Shown in pieces: positions 31,716 through 41,402 of a stretch of 64,000 nucleotides of DNA. Origin of the DNA: VRUE01 sp963712595 (GTDB lineage: Bacteria > Actinomycetota > Thermoleophilia > Solirubrobacterales > 70-9). Position numbers and translations under genes: made by a program. Below the pieces are notes generated by a model, which saw nothing but the letters and a program-made list of their open reading frames with translations, did no database searches and had not been told where the DNA came from. The DNA lies in assembly GCA_963712595.1 (NCBI GenBank), contig CAVQIM010000001.1, positions 434,001 through 498,000 of the forward strand. The letters run 5' to 3'. Position 1 is the first letter of the stretch. Every line of letters begins with the position of its first letter.

Positions 31716-31736
31716 CGCGCGGTGCGGGAATCGTAC

Positions 31737-32414
31737 CTACTTGGAATCTCTTTCGAGCTGCTCGGCCCGCGCTTGGCTCTGCTCGGCCCGCCAGAGCCGC
31801 ACGCGCTCGTGATCGCCGGAGAGCAACACGTCGGGCACCCCCCATCCCCGGTACTGGGGCGGGCGCGTGTAATGCGGGTACTCCGGTGCGCCCTCCAGCA
31901 CCTGGCTGAACGACTCCTCGACCGCGCTGCGCTCGTGCCCCAGCGCCCCCGGCAACTTCCGCATCACGACGTCGGCAAGGACCATCGCCGGCAGCTCTCC
32001 CCCCGCCAGCACGTACCGCCCAATCGAAACCTCGTCATCGGCGAGATGCTCATGCACCCGCTCGTCGAAGCCCTCGTACCGCCCACACAGCAGGGCCACG
32101 TGAGGCTCCCGGGTCAGCTCATCCGCCAACTCGTCGTCGAGCAGCCGCCCCGTGGGCGACAACAGCACCCGCCGAGGCCTCTCCCCATTCGAGTAAGCAG
32201 CCTGCAACGCCGCATCGACGACATCGACCCGCAGCACCATCCCAGCTCCCCCGCCATACGGCGCGTCGTCGACCTGCCCAGCCCCAAGCGGAGTCGTATC
32301 CCGATAGTTGAACAGCTCCAGCTGATTCCCTTCGCCGAGCGCGTTCTGCACCGACCGCTGCGACCGAAACCAGTCGAACGCCTCTGGGAAAAGGGAAAAG
32401 ATGTCGAGCCTCAT
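31737..32414 (-). CDS. trmD: tRNA (guanine-N1)-methyltransferase
   Basis: A 225-residue TrmD, a SPOUT methyltransferase that forms m1G37 in tRNAs. MRLDIFSLFPEAFDWF, DDAPYGGGAGMVLRVD, LLCGRYEGFDERV, EVSIGRYVLAGGELPAMVLAD, PHYTRPPQYRGWGVPDVLLSGDH are the classic motifs, including the knotted SAM site. ATG 32414 is set by homology; the upstream in-frame part lies in palindromic element 3. rimM, which usually sits directly upstream, is missing. Confidence 0.93.
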   Translation of the reverse strand: MRLDIFSLFPEAFDWFRSQRSVQNALGEGNQLELFNYRDTTPLGAGQVDDAPYGGGAGMVLRVDVVDAALQAAYSNGERPRRVLLSPTGRLLDDELADELTREPHVALLCGRYEGFDERVHEHLADDEVSIGRYVLAGGELPAMVLADVVMRKLPGALGHERSAVEESFSQVLEGAPEYPHYTRPPQYRGWGVPDVLLSGDHERVRLWRAEQSQARAEQLERDSK

Positions 32415-32427
32415 AAGCGTGCCGTTT

Positions 32428-32540
32428 CGGAGTCTGGGGGTAGGGGTGGAGCGTCTTGTACTTTTTCGCGGCCGCCGCTCGGGCGACAGCAATTTCCGCT
32501 CCTCGAAAAAGTTAAGCGGAACCCCTGCCCCCAGACTCCG
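32428..32540. repeat. palindromic element 3 (subfamily A)
   Basis: 20-bp arms at 32428-32447 and 32521-32540 with one G-U-compatible mismatch (CGGAGTCTGGGGG core). The interior begins GGAGCGTCTTGTACTTTTTCG and ends CGAAAAAGTTAAGCGGA, giving a nested inverted repeat. It occupies most of the 137-base khpA-trmD gap where rimM would normally be. Confidence 0.75.
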
Positions 32541-32551
32541 CCCGATAACCG

Positions 32552-32782
32552 TCAGTCAAGAATGTCGACGATCACCCTGCGGTCGAGCCGAACCGCCGCA
32601 GCCTTCGCAATCGTCCGAATCGCATTGGCCACCCGCCCGCCCTTGCCGATGACCCGTCCCAAATCGTCTTCGGCAACCGTGATCTCGTAGACCAGATCGC
32701 CGTCCTCTTCCAGCTCCTCGACGACGACCGCGCTCGGATCCTCGACCAGCGCCCGGACCAAGAACTCCAGCAGCTCGGTCAC
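32552..32782 (-). CDS. khpA: KH-domain RNA-binding protein KhpA
   Basis: A 76-residue KH protein: VEEDGDLVYEITVAEDDLGRVIGKGGRVANAIRT carries the GxxG loop (GKGG). KhpA partners with KhpB in RNA binding and is normally encoded between rpsP and rimM. Here it follows rpsP after a 7-base gap, and palindromic element 3 lies downstream instead of rimM. Confidence 0.9.
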   Translation of the reverse strand: MTELLEFLVRALVEDPSAVVVEELEEDGDLVYEITVAEDDLGRVIGKGGRVANAIRTIAKAAAVRLDRRVIVDILD

Positions 32783-32789
32783 GACAGGA

Positions 32790-33044
32790 TCAGCTGCCCG
32801 ACGCGGCGATGCCCTTGGTGCGCAGCAGAGTGGCGACGGTCTCCGAAGGCTGAGCGCCGTGCTCGAGCCAGTGGCGCGCGCGCTCCTCGTCGACCTCTAT
32901 CGTCGAGGGCTCCGTCTGCGGGTTGTAGCGGCCGATCGTCTCGATCGTGCGCCCGTCGCGAGGCGAGCGCTTGTCGGCGACGACGATTCGCCAGATCGGG
33001 TTCTTCTTCGACCCGACGCGTCTGAGTCTGATTCGGACTGCCAT
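32790..33044 (-). CDS. rpsP: ribosomal protein S16
   Basis: An 84-residue S16: MAVRIRLRRVGSKKNPIWRIVVAD, then RDGRTIETIGRYNP and ERARHWLEHGAQPSETVATLLRTKGI, full family length. ATG 33044 is ten bases after TAATCT, so the leader would be at most a few bases. Heads the short rpsP-khpA unit. Confidence 0.93.
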   Translation of the reverse strand: MAVRIRLRRVGSKKNPIWRIVVADKRSPRDGRTIETIGRYNPQTEPSTIEVDEERARHWLEHGAQPSETVATLLRTKGIAASGS

Positions 33045-33285
33045 AAGCCGCGAGAGATTAGCGCTATTGGCTCCTGGGCGGCACCCCCGTGCCAATGCAT
33101 TGACCTCAATGGATGCCCCATGACGTTCGGACTTCCCTTCCTGACTCGGACCACCAAACGAGCCGCGCCTCATACAGGGATCGATCTATCTTTGCTATAA
33201 GAAATTAGATTGATTACTCCCTCTCTCAAGGGATGACTCGCGATTGAAACCTGGGAGCAAACATGCTCGTCCAAAGGAGGCTCGT

Positions 33286-33987
33286 GTGAAGCTTTCACCA
33301 AGACAGGCGAAGATCCTTAGCGCAAGCTGCGCAACGATGCTCTATCTAGCATGCGCTCATACCGCAATTACTCAAGCAAGCGCATTCAAGGTATTAGGCA
33401 GCGAATCCTTAAACGCGTCTTTTGCCTTTAGCGTAGACCAATTACTGGAGCTCTTAGTTCCAACGCTAAATGTAAAATGGGACTGTCAGAAAATCGCCAC
33501 CGAAGAAGGGGCTCTTTTAACGACTGCAGGAATAGGTCATGCAAAATTCTTATATAGCGAATGCACTTTTTATTACGAAGTTACTCCTGGAAATTTCATC
33601 ACCTGCAAACCCTATCCCACAAAAAAAGATATAGAAACGGGTACGAATAAAGGTAGCCTGATAGGAGAAAACTTACTTATTGCCTTCTTACACGAAGGCG
33701 AAGCGTATTTGTTACTTGAAGGCAAAGAAATTGAAGGCAAAGAAGGACCAGTAATCTCGGGACTCTTTGACAAAAAAGAATGCCCATTCGGGGGTTCTCA
33801 AATAAGAGGCTCACTAGTTTTTTCCCTCAGCTCACAGAAAGAAGTTTTCGCCCAGTTATTGAAAGCGGCTTCAAAAGAATTATTTTCAGAGGGATTGAGA
33901 TATGGCGCACTGGAAGTGATCTTTCATGGAAGCTTTTGGATGAGCCTCGTAGGGGCTCATTGGGGCTACACCTGGGGCGTCGTTTAG
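33286..33987 (+). CDS. low-GC secreted protein, function unknown
   Basis: A 233-residue exported protein: signal peptide MKLSPRQAKILSASCATMLY... ending near QASA-F. The mature part is rich in Lys and Glu, with cysteine-bearing stretches YSECTF, ITCKPYP and KKECPF and the segment GENLLIAFLHEGEAYLLLEG. The pattern recalls a large family of secreted proteins in Solirubrobacterales, but I cannot name a function. GTG 33286 has AAAGGAGG five bases upstream. Base composition (AT-rich, AAA/GAA codons) differs sharply from both neighbours, indicating recent transfer. Inserted between rpsP and ffh, convergent with ffh. Confidence 0.65.
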   Translation: MKLSPRQAKILSASCATMLYLACAHTAITQASAFKVLGSESLNASFAFSVDQLLELLVPTLNVKWDCQKIATEEGALLTTAGIGHAKFLYSECTFYYEVTPGNFITCKPYPTKKDIETGTNKGSLIGENLLIAFLHEGEAYLLLEGKEIEGKEGPVISGLFDKKECPFGGSQIRGSLVFSLSSQKEVFAQLLKAASKELFSEGLRYGALEVIFHGSFWMSLVGAHWGYTWGVV

Positions 33988-33990
33988 CCT

Positions 33991-35355
<1,365 letters not shown>

Positions 35356-35362
35356 CGAGCTG

Positions 35363-35368
35363 AGCTTA
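35363..35368 (-). promoter_or_regulatory. -10 box, leaderless ffh start
   Basis: On the minus strand TAAGCT, then 7 bases, then the ATG at 35355. Confidence 0.55.
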
Positions 35369-35375
35369 GGGCAGT

Positions 35376-35418
35376 GAGTTCGTGTTTTGTCTCGCTATCC
35401 GAGACAAAACGCGAACTC
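35376..35418. terminator. 19-bp hairpin between ftsY and ffh
   Basis: GAGTTCGTGTTTTGTCTCG, loop CTATC, and its complement with one G-U pair. It sits 10 bases after the ftsY stop and just before the ffh promoter. Similar in place to the long palindromic elements but without their interior. Confidence 0.6.
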
Positions 35419-35428
35419 GGCCTCGGGG

Positions 35429-36427
35429 CTAGTCGCCTAGGAGGGCGTTGGCGAAGTCCGCGGGGTCGAAGGGGCGCAGGTCCTCCAGTTGCTCGCCGGT
35501 GCCGATTAGCTTCACCGGGATGCCTAGCTCGTCGGCGATGCCGAGGACTACGCCCCCCTTGGCGGTGCCGTCGAGCTTGGTCAGGACGACGCCGTCGACC
35601 TCGACTGCTTCGGCGAAGACCTTCGCCTGGCGCAGGCCGTTCTGGCCGGTGGTGGCGTCGATCGAGATCAGCGTCTCGTGGGGGGCGGCGGGGATCTGCT
35701 TGCCGATCACGCGCCGCACCTTGGCCAGCTCGTCCATCAGGTTGCTCTGCGTGTGCAGCCGGCCGGCGGTGTCGACGATGACGACGTCGGCGCCGCGGGC
35801 ACGGGCGGCCTCGATCGCGTCGTAGGCAACCGCCCCCGGGTCCCCCCCGGGAGCCGAGCGGATCAGTTCGGCGCCGGCGCGCTCGGCCCACTCCGCCAGC
35901 TGCTCGGCGGCCGCGGCGCGGTAGGTGTCGGCGGCGGCAAGGACGACGGTGAGGCCGAACTCCTTCGAGAGGTGCCAGGCGATCTTGCCGATGGTCGTCG
36001 TCTTGCCGGTGCCGTTGACGCCGACCATCAGCAGCACGGCGGGCTCGCCGCTGAGGTCGATCGGAGCCCGGCCGTTCGCCGCGACCTCGGCGAGGATCTC
36101 GATCAGGCGCCCGCGGACGGCCTCGCCGTCCGCGGCGACACTGCCCGCATCGACCTCGTGCTCGAGTCTTTCGACCACCTTGGCCGTCGTCGACGCGCCG
36201 GTGTCGGCGAGGATCAGCGCCTCCTCCAGCCGTTCCCAGGTGCTGTCGTCGATTCGCTCGAAGAGGCTGGCCGAGATCTCCTCGGTGAGCGCCTGGCGGC
36301 TCTTGGAGAGGCTCTCGCGCAGGCGGCGGAGGACGCCGCGGCGCTGCTCCTCGGGCTCAGGCGTCGCTGAGGCGTTCGCGCTCTCGCGCGAACCGAGGTT
36401 GAGTATCTCCTGCCAGCTGGTCGCCAT
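35429..36427 (-). CDS. ftsY: signal recognition particle receptor FtsY
   Basis: A 332-residue SRP receptor. The NG domain has GVNGTGKTTTIGKIA (G1), DTYRAAAAEQL, DTAGRLHTQSNLMDEL (G3) and TKLDGTAKGG (G4), ending LRPFDPADFANALLGD. The acidic A domain is nearly absent, as in many actinobacteria. ATG 36427 has AAGGAGGG eight bases upstream and lies 71 bases inside the preceding acyltransferase gene. Delivers SRP-ribosome complexes to SecYEG at the membrane. Confidence 0.94.
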   Translation of the reverse strand: MATSWQEILNLGSRESANASATPEPEEQRRGVLRRLRESLSKSRQALTEEISASLFERIDDSTWERLEEALILADTGASTTAKVVERLEHEVDAGSVAADGEAVRGRLIEILAEVAANGRAPIDLSGEPAVLLMVGVNGTGKTTTIGKIAWHLSKEFGLTVVLAAADTYRAAAAEQLAEWAERAGAELIRSAPGGDPGAVAYDAIEAARARGADVVIVDTAGRLHTQSNLMDELAKVRRVIGKQIPAAPHETLISIDATTGQNGLRQAKVFAEAVEVDGVVLTKLDGTAKGGVVLGIADELGIPVKLIGTGEQLEDLRPFDPADFANALLGD

Positions 36428-37859
36428 CGTCGTTGCCCTCCTTGCTGCCGGAGGCTATCCGGGCGGCGGCGCGGAGCTCCTCCACCGCCTCGCCGAGGTA
36501 GTCGGGGATCCGTTCGACGTCGGGCATCGCGACGCGGTCGGCGAGGATGCCGAAGCCGACTTTGCCGTTGTAGCTGACGATGGCCACCGCCAGCGCGTGG
36601 CGGCGAGCGAGGAAGCCAACCGGGAAGACACCCGTGACCTCACGCCCCAGCACATAGAAGGGAATCTGCGGACCGGGGAAATTGGTGACCAGCAGGTTGA
36701 AGAGCCGCGTGGAGAAGTTGATCGCCGCCGTCGGCCGCAGCAGCACGGGCGGGGCGAAGTCGCGGAACCAGTCGTTCAGCCCCCAGATCGCCTCGGCGCC
36801 GAGCGGCTGCCTCGAGGACTTGAGCTCGTCCATTCCGGCGTGCACGGCCCGCAGGCGCTCGACCGGGTCGGCGATGCCGACCGGCAGGGGGCCACGCATT
36901 GCCGTCAGCCGGTTGCCCAGCTCACCCTCCTCGTCGATCGTGCGAACCGAGACCGGCACCAGCGCTTTCAGCTCGATCCCCTCGGTCTCGACCTCGCGGT
37001 CGTGCAGCCAGAGGCGCAGTGCACCTGCGGTCGCAGACAGGATCACGTCGTTGACGGTGACGCCGAGCGCGTTCTTGATCTGCTTCACGTCGGCGAGCGG
37101 AAACTCGGCCCAGGCGAAGCTGCGCGCCGGGCCGATATCGACGTTGAGCGGCACCTTCGGCGCCGGCTTGAACAGCGCCGACGTCACCTCCCAGAGGCCG
37201 GCGATGCCGTCGGCGGCGCGTCTCCGCGCCCGTTTCGGCTGGCGCGCGGCCGCGCCCAGCCAGCGCGTCATCCTCCGCACGGTGGCCCAGACCCCGCTGA
37301 AGGCGCGGGCGAGGAGCGCGCCGTGCGAGGGCGGCTGCTGCGGGTCCCAGGGCGCTTCCTCGCGCGAAGGCACCGGATTGGCCTCCGGGTCGAAGAGCAG
37401 CTTGCCGATGTCGACCGCGGAGAAGCCGTCGGCGAGCGCGTGGTGGGTCTTGTAGACGATCGCGAAGCGATCGCCCTCCAACCCCTCGACCAGGACCAGC
37501 TGCCACAGCGGCCGCGAGCGGTCGAGCGGCGGCGAGAGCACTTCGCCGACGAGATCGTGGAAAGCCGCCTCGTCGCCGGGTGGGGGGAGCTTCACCCGGC
37601 TCAGGTGATTGGCAAGCCGGAAATCGGGGTCGTCGACCCAGAAGGGGGTGCCCAGGCCCAGCGGGGGAAAGGCAAGCCGCTGGCGCAGGCGGGGCAGATG
37701 GTGCACCCGGCTGCGGATGTGGGTGGCGAAATCGTCCTGGCTGGGCGGCTCTCCGTCGCAGACCAGCACCGCGCCGATCGCCATGTGCCCGTTGGACCGC
37801 TCGTTGGCCAGGAAAGACGTGTCGAACGACGTCAGTCTGTCCATGTGCCGCTGCGCCAT
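36357..37859 (-). CDS. wax ester synthase/diacylglycerol acyltransferase (WS/DGAT)
   Basis: A 500-residue bacterial acyltransferase making triacylglycerol or wax esters from acyl-CoA. The catalytic HHxxxDG motif is KTHHALADGFS (about residue 140), with PLDRSRPLW upstream and NDVILSATAGALR, VSVRTIDEEGELGNRL and NFSTRLFNLLVTNFPGPQ further on, all typical. ATG 37859 has AAAGGAGGGG before it. Its last 71 bases overlap ftsY in another frame, and the C-terminal KEGNDDGDQ... tail is the overlapping part. Suggests storage-lipid synthesis. Confidence 0.9.
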   Translation of the reverse strand: MAQRHMDRLTSFDTSFLANERSNGHMAIGAVLVCDGEPPSQDDFATHIRSRVHHLPRLRQRLAFPPLGLGTPFWVDDPDFRLANHLSRVKLPPPGDEAAFHDLVGEVLSPPLDRSRPLWQLVLVEGLEGDRFAIVYKTHHALADGFSAVDIGKLLFDPEANPVPSREEAPWDPQQPPSHGALLARAFSGVWATVRRMTRWLGAAARQPKRARRRAADGIAGLWEVTSALFKPAPKVPLNVDIGPARSFAWAEFPLADVKQIKNALGVTVNDVILSATAGALRLWLHDREVETEGIELKALVPVSVRTIDEEGELGNRLTAMRGPLPVGIADPVERLRAVHAGMDELKSSRQPLGAEAIWGLNDWFRDFAPPVLLRPTAAINFSTRLFNLLVTNFPGPQIPFYVLGREVTGVFPVGFLARRHALAVAIVSYNGKVGFGILADRVAMPDVERIPDYLGEAVEELRAAARIASGSKEGNDDGDQLAGDTQPRFARERERLSDA

Positions 37860-37926
37860 GTTCCCCTCCTTTGCTTCCCGGAAACAGCGTAGCGGCGAGC
37901 CCTCGCCCGCAAGGTTCTGTTTTCTT

Positions 37927-38094
37927 TAAGGGCCTGTCTCAAAACCTGCGTATGCGACTGGCGAGTGCCGGACCGAGCGGGGGTAGGACGCAGGGAGGCC
38001 GAATGGCAGCGCCATTTGGCCGACCGAGGACGCCGCCCCGTGAAGTGTGTCCGGCGCCGCCAGGCGCGTGCGGAGGTTTTGAGACAGGCCCTTA
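37927..38094. repeat. palindromic element 4 (subfamily B core)
   Basis: Perfect 21-bp arms at 37927-37947 and 38074-38094 (begin TAAGGGCCTGTCTCAAAACC), extendable outward by several pairs. The interior contains AGGACGCAGGGAG (37986-37998), an 11-bp inner hairpin, and CGACCGAGGACGCCG (38022-38036), the same two blocks that flank the inner hairpin of elements 1 and 10. It lies 8 bases after the smc stop. Confidence 0.75.
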
Positions 38095-38102
38095 GAGAGC
38101 TA

Positions 38103-40589
38103 CTAAGCGGCTTCGCTGCCGGCCGGGGGCGTCGCCGCGGGGGACTGCTCGCCGATCAGGCCGGGCTTGGCGCGACCATCGTCCCCATCGGCTGCCTCGT
38201 CGGCTTCGTCGGCGAGGCCGGCGAACGGGGGCGGTGCGGCGACGTCCACCGCGCCCGTCGAGTCGGCGTCGTCTCCGCGCTCACCCTCCCCGACTTCGCG
38301 CGGCAGGCGGCGCGAGACGACCCGGGTCACGCCGTCGCCTCCCATGCTGACGCCGTAGAGGACGTCGGCGGCGTCCATCGTCCGTTTCTGATGGGTGACG
38401 ATGACGAACTGGGCGCGATCGGAGAAGCGGCGGATCAGCTGCAGGAAGCGGTCGATGTTGGCGTCGTCGAGCGCCGCCTCGACCTCGTCGAGGATGTAGA
38501 AGGGGCAGGGCCGGGCGAGGAAGACGGCGAAGACGAAGGCGATCGCGACCAGCGACTTCTCGCCGCCGGAGAGCAGCGAGAGCTTGCGGGTCGACTTGCC
38601 GGCCGGGGTGACCTCGATCTCGACTCCGAGCTCCTCGCGCGTTTCCTCCTCGTCTCCCTCCCCGGCCCCCTCGGCATCCGCGTCGGGCTCCTCCTCGGCG
38701 TCGCGGACGGGACGCAGGGCAACCCGCCGCAGGGCGCCGCGGCCGCCGGGGAAGAGGTGCTCGACCATCTCCTCGAAGTTCTTCGCGGTCGCCTCGAAGG
38801 TCTGCTCGAAGGCGCGCTCGATCTCGCGGTCGATGTCGCGGATCAGCGTCTCCAGCTCGCGCATCCCGCGCTCCGTGTCCTCCCGCTGGGCCTGCAGCGA
38901 CTCGACGTGCTCGCGCGCCTCCTCGTACTCCTGCTCCGCCAGCGGGTTGACCGGGCCGATCTGGGCGCGGCGGCGCTCCAGGCGCTCGAGCCGGCGATCG
39001 ATCTCCGCGCGCTCCTCCTCGCTCAAGGGCTGCTCGGCCGGGCCCACCTCCTCGCCGAGGCGCTCGGCGATCGAGGCAAGCTCCTTCGCCGCCTCGGCGC
39101 GGCGGTCGCCGAGGTGGGCGGCCTCGACCTCGACCTCGGTCAGCTTGTCGGCGGCGGCCTTCATCTCCGCCTGAAGCTCGTACTCCCGCTGCGAGCAGGC
39201 GCGCATCTCCTCGGCGATCTCGTCGCCGTCGCCCTCGCCGCCGACCACGGCGCGCTCGATCCGCTCCACCCTGGCGCGGATCGCCGCCTCGGCTGCGGTT
39301 GCCGCCGCAGCCGAGGCGCGGACGTCGTCGAGCAGCTCCTCGCCGGCGGCGAGCCGCTTGCGCAGCTGCTCGCGGTGGCGCTCGCCGAGCAGGCCCTCCG
39401 CCCGGCGCGCATGGCGGGAAGCTCGCTCGGCGCCGCTGCGGACCGCCCCCAGAGCGGCCTCACGGGCCGCCTCGGTGGCATCGACGGAGCGGGCGCGGGC
39501 CAGCCCATCTACCGCACCGGCCAGGCCGGCGTCGATCTCCCCCAACTCCTCCTCGAGCTTCTTCGCGCGCTCGCCGGGCGCCGCGGCGGCGCCGACGTCC
39601 AGAGTCAACGGACCGAGCTCCGCGCGCAGGTCCTCCAAGGCCGAGGAAAGCTCCCCCTCGCGGTCGCCGAGGCCGGCGGCGCGGACGGCGATCCGCTGCT
39701 GATCGCCGCGCAGCTTGGTCAGCACGCCCCAGGCCTGGGTGCGCTCGCGGTCGCGCGCGGCAAAGCGCTCCTCGGCGGCGCGGCGCTTCTCGCTCACCTC
39801 GGCCAGGCGCTGCTCGATCGCGGTCCGCTCCGCCCGTGCCGCCGCCGCCGCTTTCTCCGCTGCCGCGGCGCGGTCGGCGCCGAAGCGCAGCTCCTCGGCG
39901 ACCAGCTGCCCGCGCAGCCCCAGCTCCTCGCGCTCGATCCGAGCTCCCAGCTCCGCCGCCTGGGCCTGGCGCTTCAGCGGCCGCAGCCTGGCGCGGGCCT
40001 CGCGCTCGAGATCGAGCGCCCGGTCGAGGTTGTCGCGCGCCGCGCGCAGCTTCAGCTCGGCCCGGCGACGCCGCTTGCGGTGCTTGCCGAGCCCAGCCGC
40101 CTCCTCAATCAAAAGCCGTCGGTCGCGCGGTTTGGAGTGGATGATCGACTCGACCCGGCCCTGGCTGATCACCGAGTGCATCTCGCGGCCGAGGTTGGTG
40201 TCGGAGAGGACCTCGACCACGTCGACCAGCCGGCAACGGGCGTCGTTCAGCCGGTAGCCGCCGTCGCCGGAGCGGTCGAGCGTGCGGCGGATCGCGATCT
40301 CCGACAGCTCCGTGGCGGCGCGGCCCTCGGAGTTGTCGATCACGACCTCGACTTCGGCAGCCCGGCGCTGGCCGACCCCCTTGCCGCCTGCCGAGATCAC
40401 GTCTTGCATCGAGGCGCCGCGGATCGCGCCGGGGCTCTGCTCTCCCAGCGCCCAGAGGACGGCATCGGTGATGTTCGACTTGCCGGAGCCGTTGGGCCCG
40501 ACGATCACGCTGACGCCGGGCGAGAACTCCAGTCTCGCCCGCTCGGGGAACGACTTGAACCCCTTCATCTCGATCGATCTCAGATACAT
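38103..40589 (-). CDS. smc: SMC-type chromosome segregation ATPase without recognisable hinge
   Basis: 828 residues against about 1,150-1,200 for usual bacterial SMC. Head parts are intact: MYLRSIEMKGFKSF, Walker A GPNGSGKSN (31-39), the VISQGRVE loop, signature LSGGEKSLVAIAF (from 673), Walker B FYILDEVEAALDD, and THQKRTM. Between about 165 and 580 there is only Ala/Glu/Arg coiled coil; the globular hinge sequence with its conserved glycines is not seen. The C-terminal 60 residues are acidic and disordered. Directly downstream of rnc, the position of SMC in actinobacteria. Confidence 0.88.
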   Translation of the reverse strand: MYLRSIEMKGFKSFPERARLEFSPGVSVIVGPNGSGKSNITDAVLWALGEQSPGAIRGASMQDVISAGGKGVGQRRAAEVEVVIDNSEGRAATELSEIAIRRTLDRSGDGGYRLNDARCRLVDVVEVLSDTNLGREMHSVISQGRVESIIHSKPRDRRLLIEEAAGLGKHRKRRRRAELKLRAARDNLDRALDLEREARARLRPLKRQAQAAELGARIEREELGLRGQLVAEELRFGADRAAAAEKAAAAARAERTAIEQRLAEVSEKRRAAEERFAARDRERTQAWGVLTKLRGDQQRIAVRAAGLGDREGELSSALEDLRAELGPLTLDVGAAAAPGERAKKLEEELGEIDAGLAGAVDGLARARSVDATEAAREAALGAVRSGAERASRHARRAEGLLGERHREQLRKRLAAGEELLDDVRASAAAATAAEAAIRARVERIERAVVGGEGDGDEIAEEMRACSQREYELQAEMKAAADKLTEVEVEAAHLGDRRAEAAKELASIAERLGEEVGPAEQPLSEEERAEIDRRLERLERRRAQIGPVNPLAEQEYEEAREHVESLQAQREDTERGMRELETLIRDIDREIERAFEQTFEATAKNFEEMVEHLFPGGRGALRRVALRPVRDAEEEPDADAEGAGEGDEEETREELGVEIEVTPAGKSTRKLSLLSGGEKSLVAIAFVFAVFLARPCPFYILDEVEAALDDANIDRFLQLIRRFSDRAQFVIVTHQKRTMDAADVLYGVSMGGDGVTRVVSRRLPREVGEGERGDDADSTGAVDVAAPPPFAGLADEADEAADGDDGRAKPGLIGEQSPAATPPAGSEAA

Positions 40590-40654
40590 CGTTCAGTCCC
40601 TCGCTGCTCGGCCCCAAGACTTGCGTTCGAGTCGGACGCGACCGCCACCACCGT

Positions 40655-41359
40655 CTATGCCCCGAGTCGCTTCAACGCCTGCTCGGCCGCCGCCTGCTCG
40701 GCGGCCTTCTTGCTGCGGCCAACGCCCTCGCCGATCCGCTTGGATTCGACGACCGCTGCCACCTCGAACCTGCGCCGGTGTGGCGGGCCTGATTCGGCCG
40801 TCACTTCGTAGCTTACGCGCGAGCGACGGCGTGCAAGCAGCTCTTGCAGCGCCGACTTGAAGTCGATCGTGGTCTCGGCCACGTGCTCGACGCGCGATTC
40901 GAAAGCCGCGGCGACGGCTTTGGCCGTGCGCTCGAAGCCAAAGGCGACGAAGCAGGCCCCGATCAGCGCCTCGGTCACCTCCGGCAGCGGTCGCTCGCCG
41001 CCCAGCAGCACCTCGGCCGGGATCCCGACGTCGAGGTCCTCCGGCTCGTTTGCGCGCAGCATCGCCGGCACGTCGAGGAGGCGACCGACTTCGGCGCAGG
41101 AGACGCCGCTGACGGCCTGGTTGTGGATCTTGGTGAGGCCGCCGGCGTCTACCTCGGGGAAGCGATCGATCAGGTCGTCGGCGACGGCGAGCGCCAGCAC
41201 GCTGTCGCCCAGATAGGCGAGGCGCTCGAAGGACTCGGCGCGATCGTCGGTCCAGGAGGAGTGCGTCAGCGCCCTCTGCCGCAGATCCTCCGGCAGCTCC
41301 AAGATCAATTCCGCCAGCGTGCTCTGCCCTCGCTCACTCGCACTCATGGTCACCGGCAT
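40655..41359 (-). CDS. rnc: ribonuclease III with altered active site
   Basis: A 234-residue RNase III: nuclease domain (1-150) and double-stranded RNA-binding domain (DFKSALQELLARR... RSKKAAEQAAAEQAL, about 165-232). The signature reads ERLAYLGDSVL: Ala48 stands where E. coli has the metal ligand Glu41, and PEVTEALIG puts Glu127 where Asp114 is expected; Asp52 and Glu130 are kept. Activity may be changed. Start either ATG 41359 or ATG 41347. It lies between acpP and smc. Confidence 0.88.
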   Translation of the reverse strand: MPVTMSASERGQSTLAELILELPEDLRQRALTHSSWTDDRAESFERLAYLGDSVLALAVADDLIDRFPEVDAGGLTKIHNQAVSGVSCAEVGRLLDVPAMLRANEPEDLDVGIPAEVLLGGERPLPEVTEALIGACFVAFGFERTAKAVAAAFESRVEHVAETTIDFKSALQELLARRRSRVSYEVTAESGPPHRRRFEVAAVVESKRIGEGVGRSKKAAEQAAAEQALKRLGA

Positions 41360-41402
41360 TCTTGCTCGTTCGCTCCCGCGTCCGCCGCCGGCGGGCGAGC
41401 CA

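Noticed and set aside
37965..40811. Plus-strand ORF of 948 codons opposite smc
   Set aside because: Leu/Gly/Arg/Asp-rich translation typical of the antisense of a GC-rich coiled-coil gene; smc has clear ATPase motifs.
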